The notes: generated by a model not told the origin, from the letters alone. DNA of 64,000 nucleotides from Temnothorax longispinosus (GCF_030848805.1 NC_092368.1:7990571-8054570); one strand, 5' to 3'; counted from the stretch's first letter, positions 12,435 to 24,621 are shown. Numbers and translations are program-made.

Positions 12435-12605
12435 TTATGCATTATTTGAACAAAGTTTCCATCTTTGGAATTTTCCGCGGATTTTCTTTAATAATAAATC
12501 ATCTTTATCACTACTGGATGATGACGAAGAAAGCAAATTTAATAGTCTAAATGCTAATCGTGCATCTCGTGAATTTGAAACATTGTCACCATCCCACGCA
12601 GCCAT
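12435..12605 (-). CDS. Small ORF in a DNA transposon, unrecognised
   Basis: Reads MAAWDGDNVSNSRD..., a Ser-rich acidic stretch, then KKIRGKFQRWKLC. A short acidic leader followed by a basic patch would fit the N-terminus of a PIF/Harbinger-type protein, but no diagnostic motif is present. It may be a remnant or chance ORF within the 11243-12797 element. Confidence 0.25.
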   Translation of the reverse strand: MAAWDGDNVSNSRDARLAFRLLNLLSSSSSSSDKDDLLLKKIRGKFQRWKLCSNNA

Positions 12606-14118
12606 GTTGCACTGAACTGACACCGTCTCTCGGAGCTCGTGCCGAATTCTCGCACTATAGTGCAAAAACTCGGCACTAGACTTCCCAGTGAAACAGCGCG
12701 CACCATTTTTGCGCGCATCGAAACGCCCAGTGAAACACGTTGCCTGCGGCGAGTGCGCACTTAGTGCGCACTAGTTCTCCCAGTGAAAAACGCTATAGTT
12801 TTTAGATATTGATATAATTCTACATACGACAAGGAAATTACTTTGAAGCTTAATCTTATTTATCTGTAGTTGTTTAATTTACTATACATAAAGATTAATG
12901 CCAGCATTACGGAATAACAATTAATATGTACATATCGATAGGTCTATGCATCGAACTGTCAAGTTTGTTAAATAAAGTGCGTTATAAGCTGGCGCGTGAC
13001 TTTTCTCGTATGGTAAGCAATTCAATTGCTGTACCGTGTCTGAGTGTGCGAAATTTTCGCAAACGGATTGGTCAATTATTGTAAGTGGTTTCTATTTAAA
13101 AACTATATTATTGCCTCGACATTTTCGCATAAGAATTTTCGTCTTATTGTTAGAATGTTCCACAAAATCTACTAGTAAAACGGTGTCCGGTCTTTTTGGG
13201 ACACCCTGTATATATCATAAGCGTGACTGTATTTCATTTGCTCAGGGCACAAGTTTTTAAGTCTGGATATTAAGTTTTTTTCAATTTCTCACCTGGATAT
13301 TTTAGCGTTTATTATATTAATATGTACATGTAGAGAACCAACGAATTGATATAACAAAGTGTAGATAAGAGAGTTAAATACTTCTTATTTAATGTGACTA
13401 GTAGTACTAAAAATTGTAATTCAGATTATAATATTGATGGTATATATTATAATTAGGTACTTGGTTAATTACATTAATCTCATGTTTATTTTTTAACAAA
13501 GTTAATTTTTGAAACATCTACTTTTTCCAAAATCCACATATATATACTTTAGTAAAAAAAAAACTCTACGCTCGGTAATATATATATACTTTAGTTTGTT
13601 ATTACTTAGCGTATTTTTTTCTTTTGTAAAGACTTTTTGTCAGACTTTCACTGCTTTTTGTAGAAATTTAAAATATCTCAAGAAATATACATACGTTTTG
13701 CTAAAAAATATCGAAGCATCCCGAAAAATAATTCCGACAACCGTAAAACTTAGGGTACAGATACCTCAAGATGATGCCCGTCTGTACACAACTCGCATAT
13801 CTCAAAAGTGTCTTCGAGGTGTTGACCTTCTATTGGCCAGTTAGGTTCCCAATCATGAATTCCAAGTTTCAAATCCGACAATTTCTTTTTTTAATTTTTT
13901 TTTGGCAAAGAGTGTATATAAATCATACATACAAAATTTACTACTTATTTTATCTTATCTTCATTTAAACCGATATTGATATAAATGCGTACACAATATT
14001 ATATTTTATCTTATTTTTATCTAAATCGATATAAATATAAATGCGTACACATATATAAAATATTTTTGATATATATGCCTCTCTCTTTGTCTTCGTTTAC
14101 TAGCTCACTTTTTATGTA

Positions 14119-15057
14119 GGGGAGACCAGGGACAAACGTAACATTTTGCTCATTTGAGTTAATATCTTTGATTTACTTGTTTATATATAAACTTTTTCTC
14201 TTTTATATAAGGTAAATACATTCTTTACTTACATCATAGTATATATAAAATCCACATTTTATAATTACGTAGAAAAATCAAATTTTATGAAAATCGGGAT
14301 TTGTTACGAATGTCCTTAGCCCTAGGGTTATTGATTGTAACAGAGCTCAAGATTGATTTTAACAAGGTAACATAAAATTAAAACGAACATATATAATCAA
14401 TGTAGCGAAACGTTTTAGTTCTTAAGAACTTTTTTCAAATAGTTCTGAACATTTTTAATTATTTTAAACAGACATTATAAACCTTTATTTGTTTTTCTTT
14501 TTTGTACATATATTTCCGAGTACATTTCTTATATTTCTCTTTCAGTATTCTAAAATAATAATAAGAATATTTGTTTTATAAAAGAAATATATACACTATA
14601 TAAATGATGAATAGAAATCAACACCAATAACAATTATTACTTTCGGGACAAAAGTAATAGTCTGTTACTTTTGTCCCGACTTATATTTTTGCCACAATTG
14701 GTCAAGTATTTATTGCTATAAAATAAATTAATCTCTAAATATGTATCACTATAACTTAAAGGAATAATAAGTTATTTATAATAAACAATATAAATAAAGG
14801 GGTAAACTAAATTTCCAATGAAATATTGAGAAAATAAGAAAACATAAAATTACTTACTTTGACCGTGTTTTTATGACATCGACGCAATAGACACACAACC
14901 TGTCATGACAGAACTTCGAGCGCTACTGAGGTGAGAGGGGTGTTCAAAAGACATTATCTATATATATAATAGCGGATAGATTCGTACATGAATGTTATTT
15001 TTTTACTAATCGCGTTTGTTACGTTCATCTCGCGTTATTTTTGTCCTTGGTATCCTC
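14119..15057. mobile_element. MITE with TA target, GGGGAGACC ends
   Basis: Left end GGGGAGACCAGGGACAAACG and the inverse right end (CGTTATTTTTGTCCTTGGTATCCTC), flanked by TA (14117-14118, 15058-15059). An internal inverted pair reads AAAAGTAATAGTCTGTTACTTTTGTCCCG (14649-14680). No ORF. Confidence 0.75.
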
Positions 15058-15440
15058 TACATACTTGGCGTCACGATGCTACCGCGTCGCGCGTCGCTTT
15101 ATATTGTTAAGAGTCTTTGACAAGTGCAAAATAATTAAATTGTACTTTTTAAACACTTATATAATAAAATACAAAAGAAAATATACATTAACTGTAAATA
15201 CAATAACGATGTAAGCGCGTGACGATGAGAAAGCGATTTAATCGGTCTGATCAGTGATGAGAAAATGGTTCAGAAATAGATTTCCGCGAGTCACATGTCT
15301 TGTGCCTATGATTAATTATATACACTGTTAAATATTAAAGGATGAAATTTACTTTGAGTTAAATAACATTTAACTCCTAATACCTTGAGTTAAATATAAT
15401 ATTTTATTATTTTTAACTATATATTATGTGTGTTGAAATT

Positions 15441-15743
15441 TATCAAGAGACACGGTAGTGTCTCGCGCCAAGTACACGCGGAGCGAGACCGACCGTGACT
15501 CTTTTACGCGACGCGACGGGTTGCGAGTACCCGAGATGTTGAGATCTCGATAACGAGTGAACGGACCAAGTTCTAAGTAGGCTTGATCGATAGCTTGGGG
15601 TCCAATTAGGGGGGGGTTTCTCTCATAATATTCCGCTACGTGCCCTACGAGCGGAGATATTGCGACGCAAAGTCCAAATGGGAAAATTTATTTTTAAGAT
15701 ACTCCTCCTCCTCCTCCTCCTCCTCCTCCTAACGCCGACGTCT
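15441..15743 (+). repeat. Direct repeat left of the 90-bp minisatellite
   Basis: About 300 bases beginning ATCAAGAGACACGGTAG and ending near AACGCCGACGTCT, largely matching 17797-18094 in the same orientation. It contains a CTC-rich tract (15706-15730) and CpG-rich DNA. A diverged ~100-base piece recurs at 59691-59790. Confidence 0.85.
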
Positions 15744-15892
15744 CAATATTATTATGATTATCAGAGAAACGTCCCTTTCACTTTTTCGACGCTGGCGGCG
15801 CAGGTATCGCCAGTTTCGATATCGCGCGCGTATTTCGAAATTAGGTCGATAGACTTATCAGTCAGGAGGAAGATTTCTATTTAGGTAAATTA

Positions 15893-16094
15893 GGTAATAT
15901 ATAATATATATTGAGTCAACGGAAAAGAAGGTTCTCTACGCTTGGCAGAAAGTGCCGCTAGGGAATTTTTAAGTCGATTCTTATGAATCAAGCTTGATAT
16001 AATATATATTAAGTCAAGGGAAAAGAAGGTTCTCTACGCTTGGCAGAAAGTGCCGCTAGGGAATTTTTAAGTCGATTCTTATGAATCAAGCTTG
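15893..16094 (+). repeat. Tandem pair of ~106-base units
   Basis: Two copies of a unit running from TATAATATATATT through GCTTGGCAGAAAGTGCCGC to TTCTTATGAATCAAGCTTG. The inner end is inverted at 17751-17795, so it forms the outer arms of the minisatellite block. Confidence 0.85.
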
Positions 16095-17755
16095 AATTCG
16101 ATGTCTAGATATCCCAGGTTGCCGATGACGAGGTCCAGATAGTGCGCTTCATAGTTTTCGGTGTCCAGGTGTAATCGTACGTTGAATTCGATGTCCACGT
16201 GTCCCAGGTTGCCGATGACGGGATCCAGATAGTGCGCTTCATAGTTTTCGGTGTCCAAGTGTAATCGTACGTTGAATTCGATGTCTAGGTGTCCCAGGTT
16301 GCCGATGACAAGGTCCACATAGTGCGCTCCGTAGTTTTCGGTGTCTACGTGTATTAATACCTTGAATTTGATGTCCACGTGTTCCAGGTTGCCGATGACG
16401 GGATCCAGATAGTGCGCTTCATAGTTTTCGGTGTCCAGGTGTAATCGTACCTTGAATTCGATGTCTACGTGTCCCAGGTTGCCGATGACGAGGTCCACAT
16501 AGTGCGCTCCGTAGTTTTCGGTGTCTACGTGTATTAATACCTTGAATTCGATGTCCACGTGTCCCAGGTTGCCGATGACAAGATCCAGATAGTGCGCTTC
16601 ATAGTTTTCGGTGTCCAGGTGTAATCGTACGTTGAATTTGATGTCTAGGTGTCCCAGGTTGCCGATGACGAGGTCCACATAGTGTGCTTCGTAGTTTTCG
16701 GTGTGTCTACGTGTATTAATACCTTGAATTCGATGTCCACGTGTCCCAGGTTGCCGATGACGGGATCCAGATAGTGCGCTTCATAGTTTTCGGTGTCCAG
16801 GTGTAATCGTACGTTGAATTTGATGTCTAGGTGACCCAGGTTGCCGATGACAAGGTCCACATAGTGCGCTCCGTAGTTTTTGGTGTCTACGTGTATTAAT
16901 ACCTTGAATTTGATGTCCACGTGTCCCAGGTTGCTGATGACGGGATCCGGATAGTGCGCTTCATAGTTTTCGGTGTCCAGGTGTAATCGTACGTTGAATT
17001 CGATGTCTAGGTGTCCCAGATTGTCGATGACGAGGTCCACATAGTGCGCTTCTTAGTTTTCGGTGTCCAGGTGTAATAATACGTTGAATGCAATGTCTAG
17101 GTGTCCCAGGTTGCCGATGACAATGTCTAGATAGTGAGCTCCGTAGTTTTCGGTGTCTACGTGTATTAATACCTTGAATTCAATGTCTAGGTGTCCCAGG
17201 TTGCCGATGACGAGGTCCACATAGTGCGCTCCGTAGTTGTCGGTGTCTACGTGTATTAATATCTTGAAATTGATGTCTAGGTGTCTCAGATTGCTGATGA
17301 CGAGGTCCAGATAGCGCGCTCCGTAGTTTTTGGTGTCTAGATGTAATAATACCTCGAATTCGATGTCTACGTGTCCCAGGTTGCCGATGACGAGGTCCAC
17401 ATAGTGCGCTTTGTAGTTTTTGGTGTCTAGGTGTATTAATAACTTTAAATCTGAATGTAGGACACGTAGATATCGAATTCGAGGTATTAATACACGTAGA
17501 CACCGAAAACTACGGAGCGCACTATGTGGACCTTGTCATCGGAAACGTGGGACACCTAGACATCGAATTCAACGTATTATTATACCTGGACACCGAAAAC
17601 TATAGAGCGCACTATATGGAACCCGACATCAGCAACCTGGAACACGTGGACATCGAATTCAAGGTATAATACACCTGGATACCGAAAACTATGAAGCGCA
17701 CTATGTGAACCTCGTCATCGGCAACCTGGGACACCTAGACATCGAATTCAAGCTT
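16089..17755. repeat. 90-bp minisatellite, inverted near its right end
   Basis: About 18 monomers of 90 bases. Consensus blocks are TCCCAGGTTGCCGATGACG, AGATAGTGCGCTTCATAG and GTTTTCGGTGTC. Two variants alternate for much of the array (one with GTCCAGGTGTAATCGTACG, the other with GTCTACGTGTATTAATACC), giving a 180-base higher-order unit. From about 17460 the monomers are reversed. Long ORFs in several frames (for example 16079-16678, -) come from the period being a multiple of three and are broken by shifts and stops, so a protein is not supported. Confidence 0.9.
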
Positions 17756-17796
17756 GATTCATAAGAATCGACTTAAAAATTCCCTAGCGGCAGAAT

Positions 17797-18094
17797 CAAG
17801 AGACACGGTAGTGTCTCGCGCCAAGTACACGCGGAGCGAGACCGACCGTGACTCTTTTACGCGACGCGACGGGTTGCGAGTACCCGAGATGTTGAGATCT
17901 CAATAACGAGTGAACGGATCAAGTTCTAAGTAGGCTTGATCGATAGCTTGGGGTCCAATTAGGGGGGGGGGGGATTTCTCTTATAATATCCCGCTCCGTG
18001 CCCTACGAGCGGAGATATTGCGACGCAAAGTCTAAATGTGAAAATTTTTTATTAAGATACTTCTTCTTCTATCTACTTCTAACGCCGACGTCTT
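17797..18094 (+). repeat. Direct repeat right of the minisatellite
   Basis: Second copy of 15441-15743, same orientation, with few substitutions and indels at the poly-G and CTC tracts. It has no TG...CA termini, so it is not read as an LTR. Confidence 0.85.
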
Positions 18095-18097
18095 ATA

Positions 18098-18420
18098 TGA
18101 CACTACAAAAAGGCGTGATATCCGTACAAAATTACCTTTTTCAAAAAAAAGGTAAAAAAATGCGCCAAGTACACGCATAGTAGTATATATGTATTATGTT
18201 GTTACCTCGAAAAAAACAAAGTGGTAGTATTATACCTCGAAATAACACCCTGTACATATTGTTTATACAATGCGTAATACTACAAAAAGGCGTGGTATCT
18301 GTACAAAATTACCTTTTTTAAAAAAAAGGTAAAGAATAAAGGCGCCAAGTACACGCATAGTAGTGTATATGTTGTTACCTCGAAAAAAAAATAGTGGTAG
18401 TATTATACCTTAAAAAAATC
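18098..18420 (+). repeat. Tandem duplication of ~180 bases
   Basis: ACTACAAAAAGGCGTGATATCCGTACAAAATTACC-type sequence at 18101 recurs at about 18280; each copy is followed by GCGCCAAGTACACGCATAGTAG and TTACCTCGAAAA. Confidence 0.8.
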
Positions 18421-18480
18421 TAAGTAACATGTGGTAGACGAAATCTTTGTATCTTGAAAAATCTCGAAAAAACTTCACAT

Positions 18481-19069
18481 CGAAAAAAAAACAAAGTATT
18501 AGTATTATACCTCGAAAAAACCTAAGTAACAAGTGGTGGACGTAATCTTTGTATCTCCAAAAATCTCGAAAAAACCTAAGCAGTATTATTTTTATTTCCA
18601 AAAAATTATTACTCAAGTGATACACATCACAAAATTACGTTACCTTATCAAAAAATGAGTCGCGCTTCAAGTGATCTATTATTACAATTACAAAAAAGAA
18701 ATGATATCTCTTTTTAAATTACAGCGCCAATTACAGAGAACATATATTTTTCGAGATACAAAGATTACGTCTACCACTTGTTACTTAGGTTTTTTCGAGG
18801 TATAATATTACTACTGCTTTTCTTCGATTAGAATAAAAAATTGAATCATGAAGAATTACACAGAGGTAACAGTACAAAATACAAATATTTTATTAAAATA
18901 TTTAAACCCAACAAGGGAATACAAGGTATTTAAATACAAAGTTTATATATGTATTTTAAAAGATTTAATCGCATCGCAAAGAATTACAGAGGTGACAGTA
19001 CAAAAAATAAAAATATTTTATTAAAATACATAAATTTTTCTTGTCAATAAACTTGGCGCTGCTAGAGAG
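18481..19069. mobile_element. Left arm of a 2.1-kb foldback
   Basis: About 590 bases inverted at 20001-20590 with very high identity, for example AAACCTAAGTAACAAGTGGT at 18520 and the inverse at 20534. Blocks include TTACGTTACCTTATC and GATTTAATCGCATCGCAAAG. The arms enclose (GA)n, (CA)n and a LINE fragment. Element class unknown. Confidence 0.9.
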
Positions 19070-19663
19070 AGAGAGAGATTGATTGATTGATTGATTAATC
19101 GTCATTTATTATACGCTCTGGGACACGTCCCCTGAAGCGTTAAGACATTGCTCCAAAATTGACACACGTTACAAGAAAGCATACAATGAAAGAAACACAT
19201 TAAGAGAAAAAATAGAGTAGATAGAATAGAATAGATAAAGTACATAGCTTATTTTCGTAATAGATAGTCATGTGAGATATCGCAGACAAACAAGCTACGA
19301 TTTCGACTGCAGAAGCAAGTGCTTGTGGAATTTACTTTTGAAGTCGTTAATAGATGAGACGTTACGGATGCCCGAGGGAATATCATTCCACAGTTCAGCG
19401 GCGACGGAGCAGAAGGAACGTTTAAAAAATTCCGTACGGCACGGAGGGAGACCAAGAGAGCCGCACGAGGACCGTGTGTCATATGAGGATGCACTTTTCC
19501 ACGTGAAGTTACTATAGATGACCTGCGGTTTCCTCCTCCATAAGACAGAGAAGGTCAAACTTCCCACGAAGAACAAACGTCGCGGCCCAATTTTCAGCCA
19601 GCCAAGTTCATCCAAGTAAGGTGAGATGTGCTCATCCCATTTAACCTTGAAAATGAAGCGGGC
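19070..19663 (-). mobile_element. 5'-truncated LINE, inserted in the foldback arm
   Basis: The minus strand carries the end of a non-LTR retrotransposon ORF, a 3' UTR and a short (AATC)n tail at 19077-19102. A ~50-base duplication (19019-19069 and 19664-19713, ATTAAAATACATAAATTTTT then CTTGGCGCTGCTAGAGAG) brackets it, consistent with target-site duplication. Confidence 0.75.
19295..19615 (-). pseudogene. C-terminal fragment of a non-LTR reverse transcriptase ORF
   Basis: The residues SYDTRSSCGSLGLPPCRTEF, then FKRSFCSVAAELWNDIPSG and IRNVSSINDFKSKFHKHLL match the conserved C-terminus of many insect LINE polyproteins (RTxxFxRSF, WNxxPxxIR, FKxxLxxHLL). The polymerase domain is absent because the copy is 5'-truncated. 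Clade (Jockey, CR1 or similar) cannot be fixed from this tail. Confidence 0.8.
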
Positions 19664-19685
19664 TTATTAAAATACATAAATTTTT

Positions 19686-19709
19686 CTTGTCAAAAAACTT
19701 GGCGCTGCT

Positions 19710-19758
<49 letters not shown>

Positions 19759-19763
19759 GAGAG
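19686..19763. repeat. (GA)n microsatellite
   Basis: AG-dinucleotide run in the loop of the foldback. A second shorter run is at 19061-19078. Confidence 0.9.
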
Positions 19764-19885
19764 ACCTTTTACAAATGTAGATATTACTTATTCTATACTT
19801 ATTCTATACTTAATTCTAATCGCTTTAAAAATCTAAACTTATCCTAACTTATCCTATACTTAGTAATAAGCCGCATTATTCACCG

Positions 19886-19887
<2 letters not shown>

Positions 19888-19946
<59 letters not shown>
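19888..19946. repeat. (CA)n microsatellite
   Basis: CA-dinucleotide run in the foldback loop. Confidence 0.95.
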
Positions 19947-19947
<1 letters not shown>

Positions 19948-20000
19948 CGCCCACACCCACTCGCTCGCACATACACACCAGGCTGACCTAATTTTGAGGT

Positions 20001-20590
20001 CTAGCAGCGCCAAGTTTTTTGACAAGAAAAATTTATGTATTTTAATAAAATATTTTTATTTTTTGTACTGTTACCTCTGTAATTCTTTGCGATGCGATTA
20101 AATCTTTTAAAATACATATATAAACTTTGTATTTAAATACCTTGTATTCCCTTGTTGGGTTTAAATATTTTAATAAAATATTTGTATTTTGTACTGTTAC
20201 CTCTGTGTAATTCTTCATGATTCAATTTTTTATTCTAATCGAAGAAAAGCAGTAGTAATATTATACCTCGAAAAAACCTAAGTAACAAGTGGTAGACGTA
20301 ATCTTTGTATCTCGAAAAATATATGTTCTCTGTAATTGGCGCTGTAATTTAAAAAGAGATATCATTTCTTTTTTGTAATTGTAATAATAGATCACTTGAA
20401 GCGCGACTCATTTTTTGATAAGGTAACGTAATTTTGTGATGTGTATCACTTGAGTAATAATTTTTTGGAAATAAAAATAATACTGCTTAGGTTTTTTCGA
20501 GATTTTTGGAGATACAAAGATTACGTCCACCACTTGTTACTTAGGTTTTTTCGAGGTATAATACTACTACTTTGTTTTTTTTTTCGAGGT
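20001..20590. mobile_element. Right arm of the 2.1-kb foldback
   Basis: Inverse of 18481-19069, from CTAGCAGCGCCAAG to a poly-T/TTCGAGG end. It lies about 110 bases from the 3' end of the unc-45 pseudogene. Confidence 0.9.
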
Positions 20591-23500
20591 TATTTTAACA
20601 CAAAACAAAGTATATTTTACAAAGAGTTTTAATAGACAGTGCCTCATAGACCAAAAATGACTAAAAATAGATTACATTATGTCGTCTTCTGACGTCACTT
20701 TGCTACTTGGGTAGTGTTCTTGCCTTGGGTAGTGTTCTTGCCTTGGTTTTTGCCAATTCTGAATATATGTTTAAGGGTACATATTTAGCATATTTATATT
20801 TCCGTGACAAATACTCCAAATATCTTAGAAGGTCTAATTGTTCTAATCGACGTGCTCTATTACATTCCCATCTTATCATGACAAGGAGGTCTTGTCGACG
20901 TTCTTCTTGTTTAGATCGTTCCGCACCATCCTCTAAAGCAATGGATGCCAATTCCTTAATTGATCTTGTTTGGCACGGTATCATTTTTGCTCAATACCGT
21001 GAGTAGTTTCATTACGTCTGTTTCCATGAGTTTTACAGCGATGTCTTTCGTGCTTCTCAACATTTTTATCACAATTATAATACTCCTTTCTTTTATGTCA
21101 CAGTCTGGATTAGTGAGTAAAAGGCGTAAAGATTCCAACTAGAAATTCGAGTCAAGAACTTTCTCACAAGCCTTTTTGTTGGCCGCCGTCAACGTCATTA
21201 GAGTTCCAGCTGCTGCGAACTTGATTTCTTGATCCTCTTCCTTGCACAATAAAATAAGATGCTTAACTCGAGAATTGTCCTGCTCGAAATATTGGATAGC
21301 GGCTTCACGGCTTATAAACAATAGGTATAAAAGGGTTAGGGATTTATATTTTAAAGTATTATCTTCCTCATACAGAAAGGCCTCGATCTTCTGAAATACT
21401 CCCTCCTTGATCATATGTTCTCGCATGCTATCGTTGACTGTAGCTAGATGACACAAAACTATTAGAATCGCGTCATTCTCATGAACGGGACGTTCTGGCT
21501 TCAGATTTATGATCGGCCGAACAACTTCCATCATCATCTGACCAGGAAATGCAACCTCAGGAGGTATCGTGAGTGCCAGTTTGACCAGACCTTCCGAGGC
21601 TTCCTTCTTTCCCTTGTTTGTGCCATCCAGCGCTAATGACAACAATGTCTTCGAGCCGCCTTGTTGAACAATTATTTCCCTAACTGAAGCGCATATCAAG
21701 TTGAAAACGCAGGCTGTCAATTCCTTGATGTTTCGGCTGTCCGTTTTGGCGAGGTTCATTAGAGCGCTGATCACGCCGACCTTCGCTAACGCGCAGAATC
21801 GTTTCTCGAAGTTGTCGTCGTCCAGTTCCTCGTCGTGTTCCTCGGGTAAATACTGATCGGCAAACTCTGTCAATTCTATCATCTCGGGTATATGTTCTTG
21901 CTCGTTATAAGCGTTGCACAAGTTCACTAACGTTATAAGCACGCTGTAGAGAACTGATTGATCACCAGTCTTGGTGAGCTCGCTCATCGTTTGAATATAG
22001 CTTCTTGGTCCCCGATCAATTCCTCTTTGACTTCATCGTCGAAAGTGAGGTACGACAGGCCTTTAATGGCCCATTTTCTCATATCTTTTTCTTTCTCGGG
22101 GTTGATCAAGAATCGTCTGCAAACCTCGGCCAATTTCTTCGTTGCTCCATGCGGGAACAGTCTGATAGTCGGCAAACAGAGTGTATCTTTGAAAGTGGAC
22201 AATTTGCACAAACCCACAAACGCTCGAATCCGAATTGAATCATTTTTAGACTGATACAGGTTCTCCAATATATTTACGCCTCGACGTTTGAACACATTGG
22301 CTTTTTTATATTTGGTGATAGCGGCAACAATACATTCGCAAACCACTTTCTGTTGCAACACGTCATCCGTTTCCGCCATAGCGAGGATCATCTCAATAAT
22401 TTCTTTTTTACAGATAATTGCGTCCGCAACATCTAACGGGCCCAATAATAAGGTTGTCATCGCAACCACTACACGCACCTGTAAAACAGTCGGTTAACAA
22501 TTTATAAATTTTTCCGTGAAACAATAATTAATTTAAAAAAATATTAAAACAATTACGGTTCAATTTGATTTTGGTTGAAAATAAGAAAAATCTGTGGTAA
22601 ATTATGCTTCAGAAAATAGTACCTATAGATGACATAGTCATATTTTTCAATAAATTTCAATTAAACTCTGTTATAAATCGTATTTTAATTTAAAACTTAC
22701 AGAATGTATAATATCGAAAATAAAAAAACATCTTTTTTGACATTTTTGCTTTAAAAGTAGAGTTCAAATTGATCAAATGGGCTATAATTAAAAAGAAATT
22801 CGACTATTTATTTTGGAAATTTAAATAAACAGAAAAGATCGGAAATTATAAAATTTATACCTTGGATTCTATGACAGGCAAAAGCAATTTATCTTTAATA
22901 AATTTATCAATAGCGTTGATAAATGTGTTCGTATCCTTAGCATAGTACAAGTTTTCATATATTCTTGCTAAGCACCCGCTGGTTATAGTTTGCGTGGAAG
23001 ACATGATGTTCATCGAGGATTCGTATTTGTATTCCTCCATTTCACTGGCCACTTCCATTAAGCCTTCGCAACTGCGAAGCTCGACCAATCGTTTGACCCA
23101 ATTTAATTCAGTATAATGCGAATGTTATGCGTAATGAATTCTATTAATGCGTCTCTAGCAAGACCTGTTATCGTTCTACTCGTTACACTATTTAACAAAC
23201 ACGACAGAATCGTGTCAGTTTCTTTCTTATGTGGTTTGCACAACGACTTGTCGGGTTTTGAATCGAGTTTATTATTCATGCCGCTATAAGCGTTCAATAT
23301 ATTCTGAAACCGAAATATACAATAAATTTTTAATTACTGAAATATGTGTATGCTAACTACGTTCTAATCGATAATATTTACCTGTAAACAATATTGAGAC
23401 GCGTTGACTCTTTTTATAGACGTGCTATTCATCATTTCCAGACACCAAGGCAAAATAACGTCTATATCATAATGGACTCGGTGTGACTAAAATTGTTTTT

Positions 23501-24021
23501 ACATAACTCGCCTACAATACAAATCGCGCTACAGATCACTTTCTCGTTCTTTTCAACTTTCACAAGTTGTGCGATTTTGGATACCGTCCTTCTTGAAGAT
23601 CTCCTCGGCAACAGCTTTCTCACGTGCAAAAACTAGCAGATTATTTATAGCGGTTTCATGTTTTTCTCTATCTGCACTCTCGTTAAATGCTAGATCCATC
23701 ATTTCTAATACCTAATACAAAGCAAAATTAGGCGTATATTTTTAAATATAATCATTTATAACAAAGATATAAATAACTATAAAAGATAATATTTGTATGA
23801 TGTAATTTTTAGATATATAGAATGTGTAAACTATTAATTAACAAGACTTAATAATTATATAATAAAAGAGACAAAAACTCAAATCGGTTTGTCAAATTAT
23901 ATGTGATATTGAGTAAAACAAAAATTCTTACTAATATATATATATATCCAGTATGAAAAATGTGTTACAATTAATTTTCACACTATCCATATATAGATAT
24001 ATTTATCATCTTTTATGAGTT

Positions 24022-24561
24022 AAGGGGATCCTGCAGTGACTGGCGAACTTCCTCGATGTCGATAATGTCAACCTTTCTAATTTTGTTTTCCCTATATCTG
24101 TCTTTGTCTAACGAAATGACATCTGTCCTTTTTTCAATTGCTCGCCATCTCTCGCAAGATCCGGCAACTACTGTTGCTGCTCTTCTTGTCATTTGTATCC
24201 GTATTTGCATTACTAAAATAATTTTTCGATGGATCTTTTTTTGTACGCATTGAATCTTACTTCTACTTGCACGATTATATTCCTACATGTTTTCCCAAGG
24301 GCAGATGATAAAAATTATGTATGTATAAACTGCAGAATTTTTGTTTTAAGCAAATATTGTCGTCAGGTGACAGCTGCGTATGTGCCCAAATAAGTAACAT
24401 TTTTAATTTTTTGGCGTTTTTGATATAAAATCGCGTTTTCTGCCCTAGATTTTTGTGCGGACTTTAATTCTAGACCAAAAACTTGCAATTCTGTAAAGCC
24501 AATTGAAAGATCCATCGATTAACGATAATGTCGGTAAATCATACGGCTGCAGGATCCCCTT
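24022..24561. mobile_element. MITE AGGGGATCCTGCAG in a pseudogene intron
   Basis: TTAAGGGGATCCTGCAG near 24020 is inverted as CTGCAGGATCCCCTTAA near 24547. The shared flank allows TA or TTAA as target. It lies in the first intron of the unc-45 pseudogene. No ORF of note. Confidence 0.8.
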
Positions 24562-24621
24562 AATGCAATATCTTGGAACTATAATACTTACATTTTTCTC
24601 ACGACGTTTTTGTACAATTTC

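Larger units (their letters stand above)
11243..12797. mobile_element. TIR element TATAGCGTTTTTCACTGGG, nested
   Basis: Left end TATAGCGTTTTTCACTGGG and right end CCCAGTGAAAAACGCTATA are exact inverses, both followed inward by GTGCGCACT-type blocks. It sits between the arms of the 11034-13210 element. Short ORFs at 11271-11501 (+) and 12435-12605 (-) may be transposon remnants. Superfamily not settled. Confidence 0.75.
11034..13210. mobile_element. Large TIR element hosting further elements
   Basis: The left part CCAAAAAGACTGGACAC and right part GTGTCCGGTCTTTTTGGG are inverse. The similarity continues inward for about 200 bases (for example TGCGAAAATGTCGAGGC near 11117 and its inverse near 13117). 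Three more inverted-repeat structures lie between the arms. No transposase of its own was recognised. Outer borders are approximate. Confidence 0.7.

Noticed and set aside
16079..17503. Long repeat-protein ORFs (30-residue units, DLVIGNLGH...) on the minus strand
   Set aside because: The 90-base period keeps several frames open at once. The ORFs are broken between blocks and reverse with the array, and no start or splice context fits.
15441..18094. Direct repeats read as LTRs of a retrotransposon
   Set aside because: No TG...CA ends, primer-binding site, polypurine tract or target duplication was found.
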